From Cucumis sativus (taxonomy: Eukaryota; Streptophyta; Magnoliopsida; Cucurbitales; Cucurbitaceae), in the NCBI RefSeq assembly GCF_000004075.3, contig NC_026657.2, positions 9,982,001 to 10,046,000 of the forward strand: a stretch of DNA of 64,000 nucleotides. The letters are read 5' to 3'. A program made the translations under genes and the position numbers. The notes below the pieces were generated by a model. It was not told the origin of the DNA and ran no database searches. It was given only the letters and a program-made list of their open reading frames with translations. Positions within the stretch are counted from its first letter, which is position 1; each line of letters opens with the position of its first letter. This document shows positions 1 to 14,645 of the stretch, in pieces.

Positions 1-3000
1 CGGTCAATTTGCGTTCACCCCTATATAACTCTATTAAGGTTTGGCCATATAAATTTCAAGCATTGTTTCTTATATCCTTACTACTTGCTGACTCCATGTG
101 TGACATCCTTGGCATATGTAGCAAACAATAACTCAACTTGATACCATTACAAACTAAATCCCAACTTAAAAGTATTGAAGTGCGTCAGTGTATTGGACCT
201 ATATTACATATTGATACAAGCATATGGGTAGAAAGTCATATATATCAACTTAAATCATAATCTCATGGATCAATACGTGTCTTTGATTGTATTTGACCAA
301 ACGTGAGAATGTGAAATATTCTTTTTGATGTATAAGAAAAATATAAGCCATTCATGATATATCCTTCCTATTAAATTTAAATGGGACAATTGCAACTATA
401 ACATTTATCACAAGCAAGTACAATTCTTAAGAAAAAATATTGTATTGAAAACAGTAATTAGTATTACCCTAATAAAATACCATGGGCTACCAAGACGAGC
501 TTCGGCCCAATTCTAACAATGCATTGCAAGACCAAGTCCAAAGCCAAAGCCCGTCAAAGGAGTAGGCCCAAGATTTTAGTGCATAACGACTTTACATAAT
601 AATAATCATTAAGGTAAAACACCGAAAGACGAAGAGAAAAAACCACTGAAATTAAAACACATTGGGAATTCAAATCCCTCTTAACCTTTGGTAAATCCCC
701 TCTCCTTGCGGTGATCTTCTTAAAAACAATTCTTTCAATCATTTGAAAAAGATATTGCATACATTTTCTTTATCAAAGTAGAATATAGCTATTGATTTGG
801 ACCGAGGAGGTCGTGTTTACCGATTTATCATATTGTAATTACATGTAGATAGATCAATTGTAGTAGATAACAATCGTAAATATTCCTAATTTAAATCGCA
901 TTTACCTAAAATTATGAACTTTGTCAAATTTACTATTTCTCTGTCATAGTTATGGATCGTACCTAAAACCATAATAGTAACGATAAACAGAAAAATGTGT
1001 AAAAATCTATAGTTGTTTAACTTTTGAACTTAATCAAATTGATCATCCATCGTTGGTCAATCAAATCACTGTTTTGTAAGCCTCAAGTGTTGGTAGGAAC
1101 GCATAACACACAAGTAAAATAACTCATTGAACAATACAATAATTTTTTAAAAAAATTATCATTGATTTATTTGATTAAGGTAGGTGTAAAGATGCCAAAA
1201 TGTGAAACATATTGTATTCAAATATAGGTTTTTTTAATTTGATTGTTATAGGAAATAGGAATAGCCCTATAGTTTGAATTAGAGGATTCATGGGAGGAAT
1301 GATGATGATGTTTGAAGTAGCATGCTTATGCTTATGCTAATGCTAATGCTAGTGTGTCCGGTGACCGGTCCGGCTCATTTTCACATGATGAGCGTGCGGG
1401 TCGAAACCCTCTTTTTATTTTTAATTTACATTAATTTCATCGTTAGTTTAATAAACAAATAATAATCATAATCATAATCACAATCATCATAACATAAAAA
1501 GGAAAGGAAAGGAAAGGAATGTTTTGTAAAACTCCACAGCACGCGTCGGCCATCACAATTCACAAAGCCTCTGTTTCACTCCACCCTTCCAATTTATTAC
1601 GCCATGCCCTCATACTAAAATCATTCATTCTTTTTAATTATAAACAACTTACTACCAAATATTTTAGCATTTCATTTTTATATAAACTGTAGTATTCAAC
1701 AAACAGGTACCCGATATTTGGGATCTTTTTTCTTCCCTCAACTCCTACATGATGTTCATGTGGGTCTTGGTGTAGTAACAAGTTTGTTTTAAATCATCAT
1801 ACATATCATATTTTCCCCCACCAACTTGTGTTTCTCTCATCATTCTACTTACCTTAGTCCCACTTTCATTTCTTTTAATGTATATCATCCAAACTAGTTC
1901 AACCACTTGTATTCACTTTCATCAATTTCGTGGTTTGGATTAAAAAATGTTTTTAAACTTTTTATGGAAGGTATTAAGGTTTTGTTTCAAAAATACGTTT
2001 GAACTATCGAAAAGTTTTATAAATATTCTTAAACTTAAAAACAAAGTTTTAAAAGAAAATATTACAACAAATCAATTTTTACACGAAAAGTTGAAGTTAA
2101 AATCATAGTTTAAATTTACATCGATATGTCGATATTTTTACATTTTTATAGATTTGATATTGATACGAGAGGTGAATCGATATATTTACACCAATCTCAC
2201 TTGAATTCTATTGGCATACAATTCAACACATTAATTAAAAAAATTTTAAAATTTTCAAGGTTAAATTCAATTCAACGAAAAACTTATTTTAAAACAATTT
2301 AAAGACAAGATTTTAAATATAGTCTCCTAATAAAAATTTCAATGCATCCTAGTAAAATGATACCTACTTAAATATCATAAGAAATAAGATAAAAAAATAA
2401 TATTTGTTTCATTAAGTTAGCTTTCTTAATTTTCTATATAAACAAAATATTTTGAAATCTATAAACAAATTAAAAATCAAACTCAGAGTAAAATCGTAAC
2501 ATTTTAAAATTAAAAAACTAAATTCAAAATCTAATAACTAAAACTTTAACCCTCATGTCTACAATTTTATAATTTATTTTGAAAATTAAACTCAAAAGTA
2601 TAATATAATACTTTAAATTTCATATGAAAACTATATTCTAGCTTGAGAATATTGTTTTTTTCTTTTTTTTTTTGTAATTTGAACAATGGTTTGACTAAAA
2701 TTATGCATGTAACTATATTAATCCACTAAATCAACCAACTTAGAAATAGGTAGGTAAAACAAATACTCAAAATTCAATCACTTCACACACAATAGAAACC
2801 ATATATTAAAACCCACTAAAGAATATCATTATTAATCAAAATCTAAAAGGAAAAACCAAAACCAAATCATATTTGATCAAAGACCTATGCTAAGCCACCA
2901 TTTTAAAACAAGATGGAAACTTGAAAGTGTTGAGGTGGAATAATAATATAGCTGAGTGTGTAGCAAATTAAATATAGCCTAGGTGACTATGAAAGAGAAT

Positions 3001-6000
3001 TATGAATGGTGGAGAAAAAAAGTGAAACACAAAATTGCAAGAAACCACCACATTTTGTTTTGAGGGTCCAATATTTTGAAGTTGATGCCATTCATAAATA
3101 TGAATGTGAAGCCTTTTATTCTCACACACACACACATATCCCACAAGTCTCATTAATGTCTTCTCCTTCTCTGATCCTATTCACTATCCATCAAAATCTC
3201 ACATTTATTAATCAATATAAACATTCAAATTTACTGTTAACCGGTAAGAAATTATGACATTTTCATTGTCAGTTCTTTAGTCACATCATATTCTAATTTT
3301 CTAATGGTACGAGTTTAGCTTATTTGAAATGGGCATAATCTAAACTTTACATTGTGTAACGTCCTAAAAAGAAAAATTGAGAATATTTTAATAATAGTAC
3401 GTTAGAGATTTAAATATTTGGCCCAGCTTTTTTTTTGGATAGCGTTTATAACGACAAGAGTAAAGATTTAAACTTCAACTTTTCTTTTTTTTGCATTTAT
3501 AGTTTGAATATGCAATCTTTGAAAATGCTTTTTAGTATCATAGATATAGAAATGTAACCCAACGTTCATAATGAGCTATAAATCTTTTCATTGGTAAATA
3601 TATAGCTTTTTTCCAACAATTGGAATAAAGATTTAAATTTACAGCTTTTTTTCATGTTTAAAGTTTAAATCCTTGACCTTATCATTTGTTTTTTCTTCCA
3701 ACAATAAAATGTGGAAATGTATGATCAAATTGATGTCCAATTGTGCATTATGAGCTACAAATATTTTGATTGGTACATATAATTTTTATTATAGTAAAAT
3801 AGTAAACGATCTCAAAAGACTTTCAAGATTAATTTATTTTTAAATTCTAATCTTTCTAGATAATTTAATAATTTAGATCTCATTTGATATGATTTTATTT
3901 TTAGTTTATTTTAATCTAAATATTAATTTCTATCCATTTGTTTCTATTTCTTAATCTTTATATATATATATAGTTTGTTGGTTTTTAAAAACAATCGTAT
4001 ATGTAAATTTATGAATGAGAGTATTATTTAAACGCATGTAGGAGGTAAAATTCAAATCAAATAAATATATTAACTACTTTAAACTATAGAAAGACTAATT
4101 TAGAGATGGATTTGAACAGTAAAACTTATAATGTAACCCAGCATAAAAAATGGTTTTAATTTGATGAAGCAAAAAAGCATAATAGTAACAAAACTTAGGG
4201 TTAAATGATAGACTTAAAAAATGTAGTCACATTTTCCAACAATATATAATGTATTACTATAGAAGCTAAGCTATACATATAAATATAATTTACTTTTATG
4301 AGTGATTTTAGGGTCCAGAGACAACATCCATTCCAAATTTCCAATATATGTAGATGAGAGAAAACCAATTTTATTTTTACTTTTTGACTGTTTGAAAAAG
4401 TTGTGTACATAATATAAATTAATTGTCTCACTCCCTTCTTTTCAGTTCTCAGTGGTCCAAAAATCTTTAATTTCTATAGACAGAGATTACTGTACTTCCA
4501 AATTATTATAAAGAAAAATACAGGTAGTTATTAATTAATGATGAGTAAGAGATGATTAAGGAAACATTTAAATACTTTTTAAAATAATTAGAAACATGGT
4601 TAAGAAATTCACATTCAATTAAAGAAGAAGAAGAAGAAGAAGGGGGTTTTCCAATTTAATATATTTCTGTGAACTATGCAAATTATTAATGTTTACATTT
4701 ATACGTTTCCCTAAAAGTTAAGACCGTCAATTGTCATTACCATTTATTTCAGTTCTAAAGACTAAAAGAGATTATTGTTTTGACAATCATTTACCCAACC
4801 AATTTTTTTACCTATTACTAATTGCTACATCAATTTGCTTTATTAATCTTGTTGTATGCTTGCCTCCCAATTTTTATTCATCAATTGTCACATAAATTTT
4901 ATCGTTATCGTTTTAATAATGTTAAAATTTCAATAATTGAGATGAAATTTTCTAAAGTTGAAACCTATATATATAATTGAAACGTGAAACATATTTGGTA
5001 TTGTTGACACAAGTATCTTATTATGGACGACCCTCCTTTCTCTTTTGAGCCATTCCTTTCGTTTGTGTGTATTTCTAAAATTTATCTATAAATATACTTG
5101 CATCGATGTTGTGTCAAGTCGAATACAATCCAATACCTAAGTTAGTGCATGGAGTATTTAAATTATCAATGGAGATTGACAAGGTGTGTAGTAATATATC
5201 AATAGTGTATGTCAAAGTAAGTGTAACTCTCAAGGGTTGAAGAGTGTTAAGTGCATCACTAGACCTAGAGTACACGAGTTTATGAGTTTTTTTTTTTTTT
5301 TTGAAAGGTATGAGAATTATATATAAGATAGAAAATATGTTTGTGGACTTGAACTTGGTTTGAGCTAACCCTGGAAAAGTATAATTAATTTAAGAAGAAA
5401 TGGGTTTGAAGTGGGAATTAGGTAGTTTTGTGGTGGGTGGGTTGAGAGTTTTTAAGAGAGAGAGGGACAAGGTTGATTATATTCCATAAGTGGATAACAC
5501 AACTCCAATGATATTAGAAGAAGCATAGTCATTTTCAGTGGGTACCCATCCAACAATTTTTTTTTCTTCTCTTTATGGGAATATTTTTCTTTTTACATTT
5601 TACAAAACTCCAATCACAAGGGCAAGAAAATAAAGCTAATTTTGCATATGCATCTGTTCTAAAAAATAAGAATAATAATAACAAATGTCTAAAGAGTAAA
5701 GGAGAGAGAAAAGTGTAGGCATCATAAAGAGAGAGGGGTGTAAACAAACAGTAAAATACAAAAATCGGAATTGCAAATTTATAATTGAGAGAGAGAGAGA
5801 GTGATAGATTGAATTAGAATCGGCAATGAACAAACCAAAAAGAAAGTGACTTGTGAGAGAAAATTAACAAATGCTAATGAAACTCAATCTATATTTTTTT
5901 ACATTGTTGTGTTGTTGGATGATTACAGGGTGAGATTCACAATTCGAGTGAAATAAATTATTAAACTTTCACAATTCAATTGATTTAGATGTTGATTGCG

Positions 6001-8754
6001 ATTACTTCTAAAATTAATTCATGCATTAATTTCCCAACTTACATAGACTGTACTCCTTCAAATTAGAATAAATGCATGGATAATTTAAAAAAAAAAAGAT
6101 CGACCAAAATTCTAAATTAATTCTTAATGAAAATTTAAAGGTTAAATAGATATAATTATAAGTTTTTCCAAATTGAAATTGTAAATTGATATACTTATTA
6201 AATTTATACCTAAGGGCAATTTTGTAAAGGTAAAATTATCAAAATTAATTGCTTGAAATTGTAAAGGTATATATACCTGCCTTAATTTCAATAAACGAAC
6301 ATTATATGTCGATTTCAAAGGTAAATTTATGAAATGAGCAGTTTAATAGTGGTGGGAGTGGCGGTGGTGGGTGGCGGAGATAGGGGCGGGGGTTGGCCGG
6401 CATTGACTGAGTACTAATGAAATTGTCTATTTTGGGGCTCATGAGATTCACTGGCACACCCTTTGGATGTGCTCTGGGAAACAAAAAGCAAAAGCAACAA
6501 TCAAATCTTCTCTCTTAATTCTCTTTTTTCTTCTTTTTATTTATTTTTTATTTTTTTCATTTTATCATCGTAATATAATATTGGGTTATTTATATATATA
6601 TATATGCGTGGGTGAATGAATATGCTGTTTTCTGTTTATGAAATCTCAGCCGTTCATCAAAAGCAGTATTGGGATCTCTCCTTGAAATGCCAAATTCGTA
6701 ATAATTTATAAAAAAGATTGATATTGTTTCAATTTTATTTTAAAGGGATCTCTTATGCTTCTTTGGTTGACCTTTCCAAATAAATAAATAAACAAACAAA
6801 AAGAAAGAAAAAAAAACCATTTTTCTTTGAGAAAATTAGTTTCTTATACATCTTTGACCAAAAGTAAATCGTGAATCATGACTTGTCAATTTGTTAATTT
6901 ATTTGTGTTTTCTTTCCATGAATATCAAGATTTATGAACACTCAATTTTTTATAGTTTTTAAATTAAGTTAAAAATATTTCTCAAAAATACTTAAAATAG
7001 TAATTTGTAAGAATTGAAATGTTTATTAGAAAATATGAAACACATCTACAATTAACTGTGTGAGAAGAAAATGCAAGAATTTGAAAATCTCTATGAAAAA
7101 TTAACGTATTATCAGCCATTTTTGTGTATCATAATTAATTAAAGCCCAAAATACTAATTCAAATAATTGAATTAAGAAAATTATAACAAAAGCTTTTATC
7201 AACGTAGGTACACATATTTCATCATTAGATGTTAGGGCACAAATGTCACATTCAATATACTTTAGGATATTCAAGTCTTTTGAAGCGTTTAGGAAGAGAA
7301 CGAGAACTTGCTTATAGTCAATCTTGGTCCCCCGACTATAAGTGCGATCGAAACATTAATATTCCTTTTCTTGAGGTTGGATATTCATTTTTTTTTCTAC
7401 TCCCACCTATGTCCTTGTATTGAAAAGATGCATTGAAACTATTAATTAAACTTAAAACAAATGAGATCAAGTTAGCATGTAAAGTTACGATCATGTTGAT
7501 TTATTGGTCATGTAAGATTTATAAAATATGTTGATTAATTTATAACTTTTCTTTTTTTGCATAGAAGAAAGAAAAAAATATTTTCCACCGAATAATAATT
7601 CTAACGTTTCTATCACTATTTTATGAAGCCTCTCGTTATGAAACAAAAACGTATTCGTGTTTTTATGTCATTAAGTAAAACTTAAAAGATAAATATTTTA
7701 TTTAAAAAACAATTCTCCTAGTACAAATTTTAATTACGTTGTCGTCTCATTCATAAACATACTAAAAGTGATATTTGAACTTTTGATTTTAAAAAATAAA
7801 ATCGCCTCAAACTTCTAAATCATTTACACAAATTTTGTTTGTTAGTCTTATTTACTTTTTAAAAACATGTACACTTATTCATTTATGAACTATGATCATG
7901 TTTGTTTAAAGGAAAAAAAATAACTTAGGATCATGTTTGCAATGATTAAATAACAAACTATACCTTTAAAAATATTTGTTCACATTTGCCTTAGAAAACA
8001 AAAAATAGAAAGTCTACATAGAAATAATATTATATCGTTTTTAATGAAATGTGGTTGAGAAAAATAGTTTGTTTGTATTTCATTCACAATTCTCATCTTT
8101 TTGACTGCTCACGATCTCACTTAATTAATATACACTTTTATCATTATTTCAAAACATGTCACATCATCAAAAAGCTTATATTATGAACTTTGAATATTGA
8201 TCTATTTTATTGAAAAAAATTATAATTTTATTCCTATTGTCTTATAAAATCTCACAACCAGTCTTCCTAGCTCAGTCAAATCATTATAAATAAATTATAG
8301 ATGCTCAATTCTATCTTCTCTTAATCAAGTTCGAAAAGTAATTTATATAGTTAAGGAATTGATGAATATATGATTTAATTTTCATAATATTCTCCAGTTA
8401 GAAGTTTGATAAAACCCTTTCAAAATTGTCACCAATTCCATTATTTAACATCAAATTATACTCTTCCATTCATTTAATTTACCACTAATCTTTAGTTAAG
8501 TAATCTAAGTGGTTCCAAATGACGATGGATGCATGTCTCACTAAGTGTAGCATTATCCAAAATCTTCCTGTTTTAATATATGTTAGTTTTTTAAATAAAT
8601 CTTATACACATATTTTAATTCTAGTTTGATAATTTGAAAACAAAGTCAGAGTCTACGTCGTTTTAACTCATACCATTTTTTTTAGGGTTTTACGGCTTCA
8701 AAGTTTTGGATAAGAATAATGCTTTATCTTAAAAATTTAATATTGCATGTGATA

Positions 8755-8850
8755 ACATTTAAAATATATATAAAAAAAACTTTACATTTTCAAATATAAC
8801 AAAATATTAAAATTAATTATAAAATATAGCAAAATCCTTCTTTTTTTTAA
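8755..8850. repeat. Partial copy of an AT-rich inverted-repeat element (family A)
   Basis: The stretch carries the phrases AAATATAACAAAAT and AAATATAGCAAAAT, which are the hallmark of the small element seen more completely at 51660-51840. Only a part is recognisable. Assignment is by eye. Confidence 0.35.
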
Positions 8851-11800
8851 TATATTTTACAAATAGAAACACTTAAATCTATATTTTAACCGATGAGCTA
8901 AGTTTGGTAAAATAAAATTGGCTAAAACATAAATTGAATTAAGAATTAATATATATAATATAAGGAGCTTTTCCTCTGTTTTTAAATTTGGGTAACACTT
9001 AGGAAATGTAATTTTGAAAAGCGAAAAGTTTAGTCCACAACTTAAAAATAAAGAATTTTCGTTACTAATTTATTTGTATGATTTTCTAATAAAAATACTT
9101 TTGAAATCAATTCAAAAGTCAAAGAAGAAGAAAAAATATATATATCTGAAACTGCTTTTCCAATGCTACAATATTGACTACCATTTAAAACAGGCTTTAA
9201 TTAAATTATTTATAAACAATTATCTAATTCTTTATAACGTTTTGTTCTCTACTTTCAATTGTTTATTAAATCAAATTTTAAATTTTGAGTAGAAATTCAA
9301 GTATTTTTAAAAAATTGAAAATCACGATTTTTGAGAATTATGCTTGTTTTTAGTGATCCCCTCTTCATGACTTTCATTCTTCGTATATAAAAATAGATTG
9401 GTTTCTCACCGATTTTTATAATGGATTAGATAATATTTACATTTTTAACTAAATTTGAATTTTTTTTTACTAAGATTAATTTTCAAAACTTGGCATTAAA
9501 TTTAAAAACATTGTTAATAAAGTTGGGTTAATTATACTCAATTTCATAAACTAAAATAATTATTTTATTTTCTAAAAAGAATAATCAATGAAATAGTATT
9601 GTATTAGGAAATGAATTAAAATTGTTTTAAAGGAAGGAATGTAAGAAATATATTGATGATATTTTAATATAAATTTATAAAACTTAAAAAGAAAAATGGT
9701 AAAAAGAAAAAGAAAAGAATGTATGAGTTTGTGATAGAAAAGAAAGGAAAATATAATAAGAAAAGAAAAAGAAAAGAAATGGAAGGAATCTTGGTGGATG
9801 GATGATGATGATGAGAGAAACTTTTTTGAAGAAGAAAAATAAGGGGAAACACACAACAACACACATAACCAAATTCTTTTGAAGATGCCCTTTGAATTAT
9901 TGATTCAAAAGATGGGGGAATGTAGGAAAGATGGTTTCGGTGGGACCTTCTTTTGAACACCATTCTTCAAACCCTAAACACTCACAACAACAACAATATA
10001 TCAATTCAAAGGGATCAATCCATTCTCTTTTGTTCACTCGAATTTCTTATTTGTTCTTTGAAGATGATCAAAACCTACGCCAATTTCACACATTCCCAAA
10101 GATACTAATTAATTGCTTCCAATATCTATTTTTAAATTTCCATCACGCTTTTGTTGAAAACTCAATCATACATACTATTACTTATGGTGCTGTGTGTGAT
10201 CATCCCATTTCTTCACTACCTTACATTTTATTTGTGGGTGTCTTCTTCTTCTTCTTCTTTTCTTCTAAGTAACAAATTAAGCAAAACATTTTATTTTTTT
10301 ATTTATTGACTTTTGTCTTCTTTTTTTTTTACAATAAAGAAAAATAAAATGATATTTTATTTCTCAAAATGAAATAAGAAACCATAATAATTTACAAAAT
10401 GTTTGTATTTTTTTTTTAAAAAAAAGATATAAGCAAGAAACATGGATAATTTATCCAACGAATATTTTTTTTTTCAAAAAGTGAAATAGAAAAATCCGAA
10501 AACTAAAAATGCAAACGTTATAAAATTTAATTCAGAGAGTTGTTTGAATAACTATTTTTCTAAAGTTTTATCTTGTTCTTTGTAATAATAATTCATTTTT
10601 TTCTTCCTCTCTTTTGTTTGTTATTCAAAGTTGTTCAAAGGAATAGAAATGAAAAACTCTTTTCTTTCTTTGAATTCCTTAAGATACCAAAATTATGAAA
10701 GAAGTGGAGGAGGGACCCAAAAATTAAAGGTTGGTTTTCTTATAATAAAAAGGATAATTGTTCTTGTTTTCTCCTTTTCTTTTTTTTAAAAAAACATTAT
10801 GTAATGTAGCATTTAATTTAACCAATCTAATTTCAAAGCTATTCATAATAACAAATTTAATAAGAAAAACAAAAAACTCTTTTTTAGAACAAATGGCCAA
10901 ACCACTTCTTAAGAGATACCAAAACCATCACAAGAGAAGGAGTAGTAGTGGAAAGAGGGACCTTTGATGAGTTTTCATTTTTCTTCTCTTTTGTTGGGTG
11001 TCGTCTAGATTTGCTACAACTATTTAATTCAATCTTAATTAGATTTTCTAATTGTGACTTGCTTGTCACTCTCATTTCATTTCATTTCATTTCCTCCTTT
11101 TTACTTAACTCCCTCTCTCTTTAATTTTACGTTCCCTTCATCTTAGTTGTTGAAATATATAGCAAAAGATGAGGTGTGAACGTATTTCAAGTGATTTGAG
11201 ATTTTGTATGTTAGTAAAATAAAAAGATTGTGTTCGTCTTTTTTAAGAATATAACGATATACAAGTAAAGGTATCTTTTAAAAACAAAATTTGACTATTT
11301 ATCAATGATAAACAACGGTAATTGTCTTTTTAATGTCTATACTTTGATTTATTTTGTTATACTTGAAAACTAAACCCTAAAAACATATGAATGAATAACC
11401 ATTTGGACACAAAAAAAAAAAAAAAAGGGTTAAAAGGTGTTGTGGTTGCTAACGAGGAAATTATGAATGGAGAATTGGGAGAGGTATATAATTGAGTTAA
11501 ATAAAGGAAATAGGAAATAAAGAAGATGGGGGATAATAATTAGGAAATTGAAATTTGAGATGAAAATAGATTGATTTTTCCAAGAGGGAAAATCACTTTT
11601 TTTTTTTTTCCTGTCATGAAAAATAGTGCTTATGAAGATTTTGTCAACAAGGGAAGTGGGAAAAATGGAGCAATATTTCAAATTAAAACCCCACTTGTTT
11701 TGCCTCCTTTGGATATACACTAAACCAAAACAAAATGGGTCCACTTTTCTTTCTTTCTTTCTTTACTTATTTTCTCTTTAGTCTTTGATACACAATTCAT

Positions 11801-12474
11801 CACTTTATATGTTTCCCCTTTGCATTATTCAATGTTCACTTTATTATTATTATTTATTTATTTATTTTCACTCCCTTTCTCTCTCATTGCTTCAAATCAT
11901 TCTCAAAATCCCACCTTGGAATAAACACACATTGTTCTAAATTTCATACAAAAAGGAAAAGCACATTCTTACCTTACCAACCATTTCAAACAAAACCCCA
12001 TTTTAATTTCATTATTATTATTATTATACTACAACATTGGATGTAACTTGTGAGCATTATATATATATAGTCTATAGTCCACACATCATCATGACTTTAC
12101 CATATGAACTCATGCAATTCATTGATAACTCTCCCCATGTCACTTTAAACAAAAAAATGTTTTCGATATGCAATATTTATATAGACCAAATGTATCATAG
12201 ACTTCAAAAGAAAAAAAAAAAAGAAAAAAACTTTTGTAATATTCAAATATTTCTCTTGTTTAAAAATATCCAATCATTATATATATAAATTTTAGAAAGA
12301 TGTTAACTAACATAAAATAGGAATGATATAATACAATTATATTTGTGAGATTATGTTTATTTTCATTTTGACTTTTAAATTTTAAAATATTAGTTATTAA
12401 AGTTCACATTAAATTAGTTTAGTGCTTGATTTAATAAATTGCTCTACAAAAATTTGATAGTAACAATGGTAACA

Positions 12475-12675
12475 CTTAATTTAAATAAAATAATGGTAAA
12501 TATAGCAAGTTAAATTTAAAGATATAACACAATATAAGTTTATCCCTAGTAGACTATATAGTTTTGTAAGGGTTTATCAACAATATAATTCATCACGGGT
12601 AAAAGTCTATCACAAACAAGTTTTGTTGTATTTAGACATTTTTAAAAAAGTATTGCTATACACATTTATTCATCG
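12475..12675. repeat. MITE-like AT-rich element, family A
   Basis: A left part with AAATATAGCAAG and TATAACACAAT and a right part with TTTTGTTGTATTTAGACATTTTTAA flank a central section with short GTCTATCA-type phrases. This is the same order of motifs as in the copy at 51660-51840, so it is read as a non-autonomous inverted-repeat element. It has drifted, and its ends are approximate. Confidence 0.45.
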
Positions 12676-13239
12676 TCTCTAAAAATATTATTCGTTACAG
12701 TTAACATTTTAAATTTATAGTTGAAATCGATATAACTCAACAAATATATATAGAATCGTGATTGATTTTGTTTCTAAAGGAAAAAACAATTTGAAGTAAA
12801 GATTAAGACTCCTTTTTTTAATTTCTTTTCATAGAAAGTTTAGAGAAAAGTTGGAGGGAGGAAACTAAAATTTAAGGCTACAAGTTATGATGAGCTAAGT
12901 TATAAAATTCACAAACACACACACACATATATATATAAACCACAATGAGAATGATGAAATTTTGTTGACAACAAAAAAGCTACAAGAAAACAAACTATAA
13001 AATTAGAACAAATAAAAATATATATATATATATATAAGAATAATAAAAAAAGAGTAGAGGGGTAATGAATTGGAATGTTCCGCCGTAACCACACTATGTT
13101 GTGTCCATTCAATTCACACAAATTTTTAAATTTATTTTATTTATACAAAAAGAGAAAAAGAAAAGAATTTATTATTGTTTTGTGAAGGAACCAATGATGA
13201 GGAGAGGGGAAAAGCCAAAAGGAACAATAAAATCAAAAT

Positions 13240-13340
13240 AAAACGGTGAGGGTGAGACGACGGCGGTTGGGCGTCTCGACGCTCAAGGTCGCAGAGCTGC
13301 GGCCGGAATCCTGCCTGAAAGCTCATGATGCGCGTGGCTT
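13240..13340. other. GC-rich island with stacked short dyads
   Basis: A sharply GC-rich segment sits inside AT-rich DNA. It contains GAGACG (13254) paired with CGTCTC (13272), GCGTC-TC-GACGC (13271-13282) and GCAGAGCTGC (13291-13300). The minus strand also has a 61-codon open frame (13326 down to 13141) beginning MSFQAGFRPQL and followed by a hydrophobic Leu-rich stretch. I recognise neither a protein family nor a known microRNA. It could be a conserved regulatory block, a structured RNA or a short exon. Confidence 0.3.
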
Positions 13341-14454
13341 TCTTTACTGACCATTCCCATGCCTTTTAACTTAAACACCTCCCTAGGTTTGGGAAATTTT
13401 TCTAATTTGGATTCAAATGATTGTTGCTTACATTACCAACCCCTATCTCTATGTCCATCATTTGTCATATTTTGGTGTAGTTATAAACATTTTTATAAGT
13501 TTTCTCGTTTTAAATTGCAAAATTTTTTTTTTTTCATTTTTCATCCTGGATTTGTCGACATTTTCTCGCTTTCAAAATTGCTATTTAAAAGTGAATAAAA
13601 ATGAATTGTTTGTAGAAAATATTTAAACATGTTTTTAATAATAAAAATGATGAATTGAGAGATTTTGAAAATATAAAAATATAGATTCCGATAACTATGG
13701 AGAGTTGGAAACAATTACAAGTCAATTCTTTCCCACTCAATTAGAATTTAGTCCTAATAGCTAAGTATGCATACAATTTTCAACCTATCACAATCCCTTT
13801 CTTTAATAAATTCCCAATCAACGATATGATCCATTTAATTAGCATCACCTATTAATTATGTTACTAAAATCTTTCTATACCACAGCAACTTGTCAACTTA
13901 TTTATAGCATCAACTTGTGTGGTTTTTACTAACATCATCAAATTTTTATTCATTATTATACACACCTTAACTTATATTTTATTGTTAGTTAGGTAGAGAT
14001 GTTATTGTTAAAAATTATATTGCCATATTTGAATATTTTATACGACATGAAAACACTGTTAATTTGTACTTAATCACATAATAATTCTTCATTTTGTTAT
14101 TATAGTTAGTGGGTCTTTTGTCAATTTAAATGCAAGTATTGTAGCTAAAAGCTAGTGGTGGTATGGAAAGGCCCTATGCTTCTACGGGTATTAGTCATCA
14201 TTGTATGTCATACCATGCAAGCCTTTTCTTCAAAAAAATTAATTATTTTATTTTCATTTGGATGAATTTTTTTAATGTATAGTATTAACGTTAACGGTAT
14301 AAATTTTCTCTTAGTCGAGACATGTTCAATTTAATATAGTATGAGAGTCTTTGTTGTATGTAAAATCGATGCCTATATATAATTATGTATTTTTTTTAAA
14401 ATGTTTTTATTGGTGATTATGAGAGGGAGTGATAATTAATCTCTAAAAGGAGAA

Positions 14455-14645
14455 TTATAAAATATAACAAAATTGACAAAATATTTATAATATAGAAAAA
14501 TTTTCATATTCTATTCGTAATAGACATTTATAAACATTTGACAGTTTCTATAAGATTTTATCTGTAATAAACATCAATAATTTCTATAATTGATATAATT
14601 CAAAATTTTACTGTAGTTTGTAAATATTTTAATTTATTTTACTAT
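14455..14645. repeat. MITE-like AT-rich element, family A
   Basis: AAAATATAACAAAATTGACAAAATATTTATAA on the left and a TTTGTAAATATTTTAATTTATTTTACTATTTTTT-type right end bracket a centre with repeated TAATAGACAT/TAATAAACAT phrases. The motif order matches the better copy at 51660-51840. There is no coding capacity. The ends are approximate. Confidence 0.4.

Noticed and set aside
480-600. GGCCCA-rich block that could be an LTR-type remnant
   Set aside because: No paired terminal repeat, primer site or coding piece could be found in the window, so family and borders are unsupported.
9900-9960. Minus-strand TCTTTCCTAC resembling the start of miR482
   Set aside because: Only the first ten bases agree and no complementary arm exists nearby to form a precursor.
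9572-9963. Overlapping minus-strand frames rich in Phe/Ser/Leu
   Set aside because: Low-complexity translation of A/G-rich DNA, no motif, no splice context.
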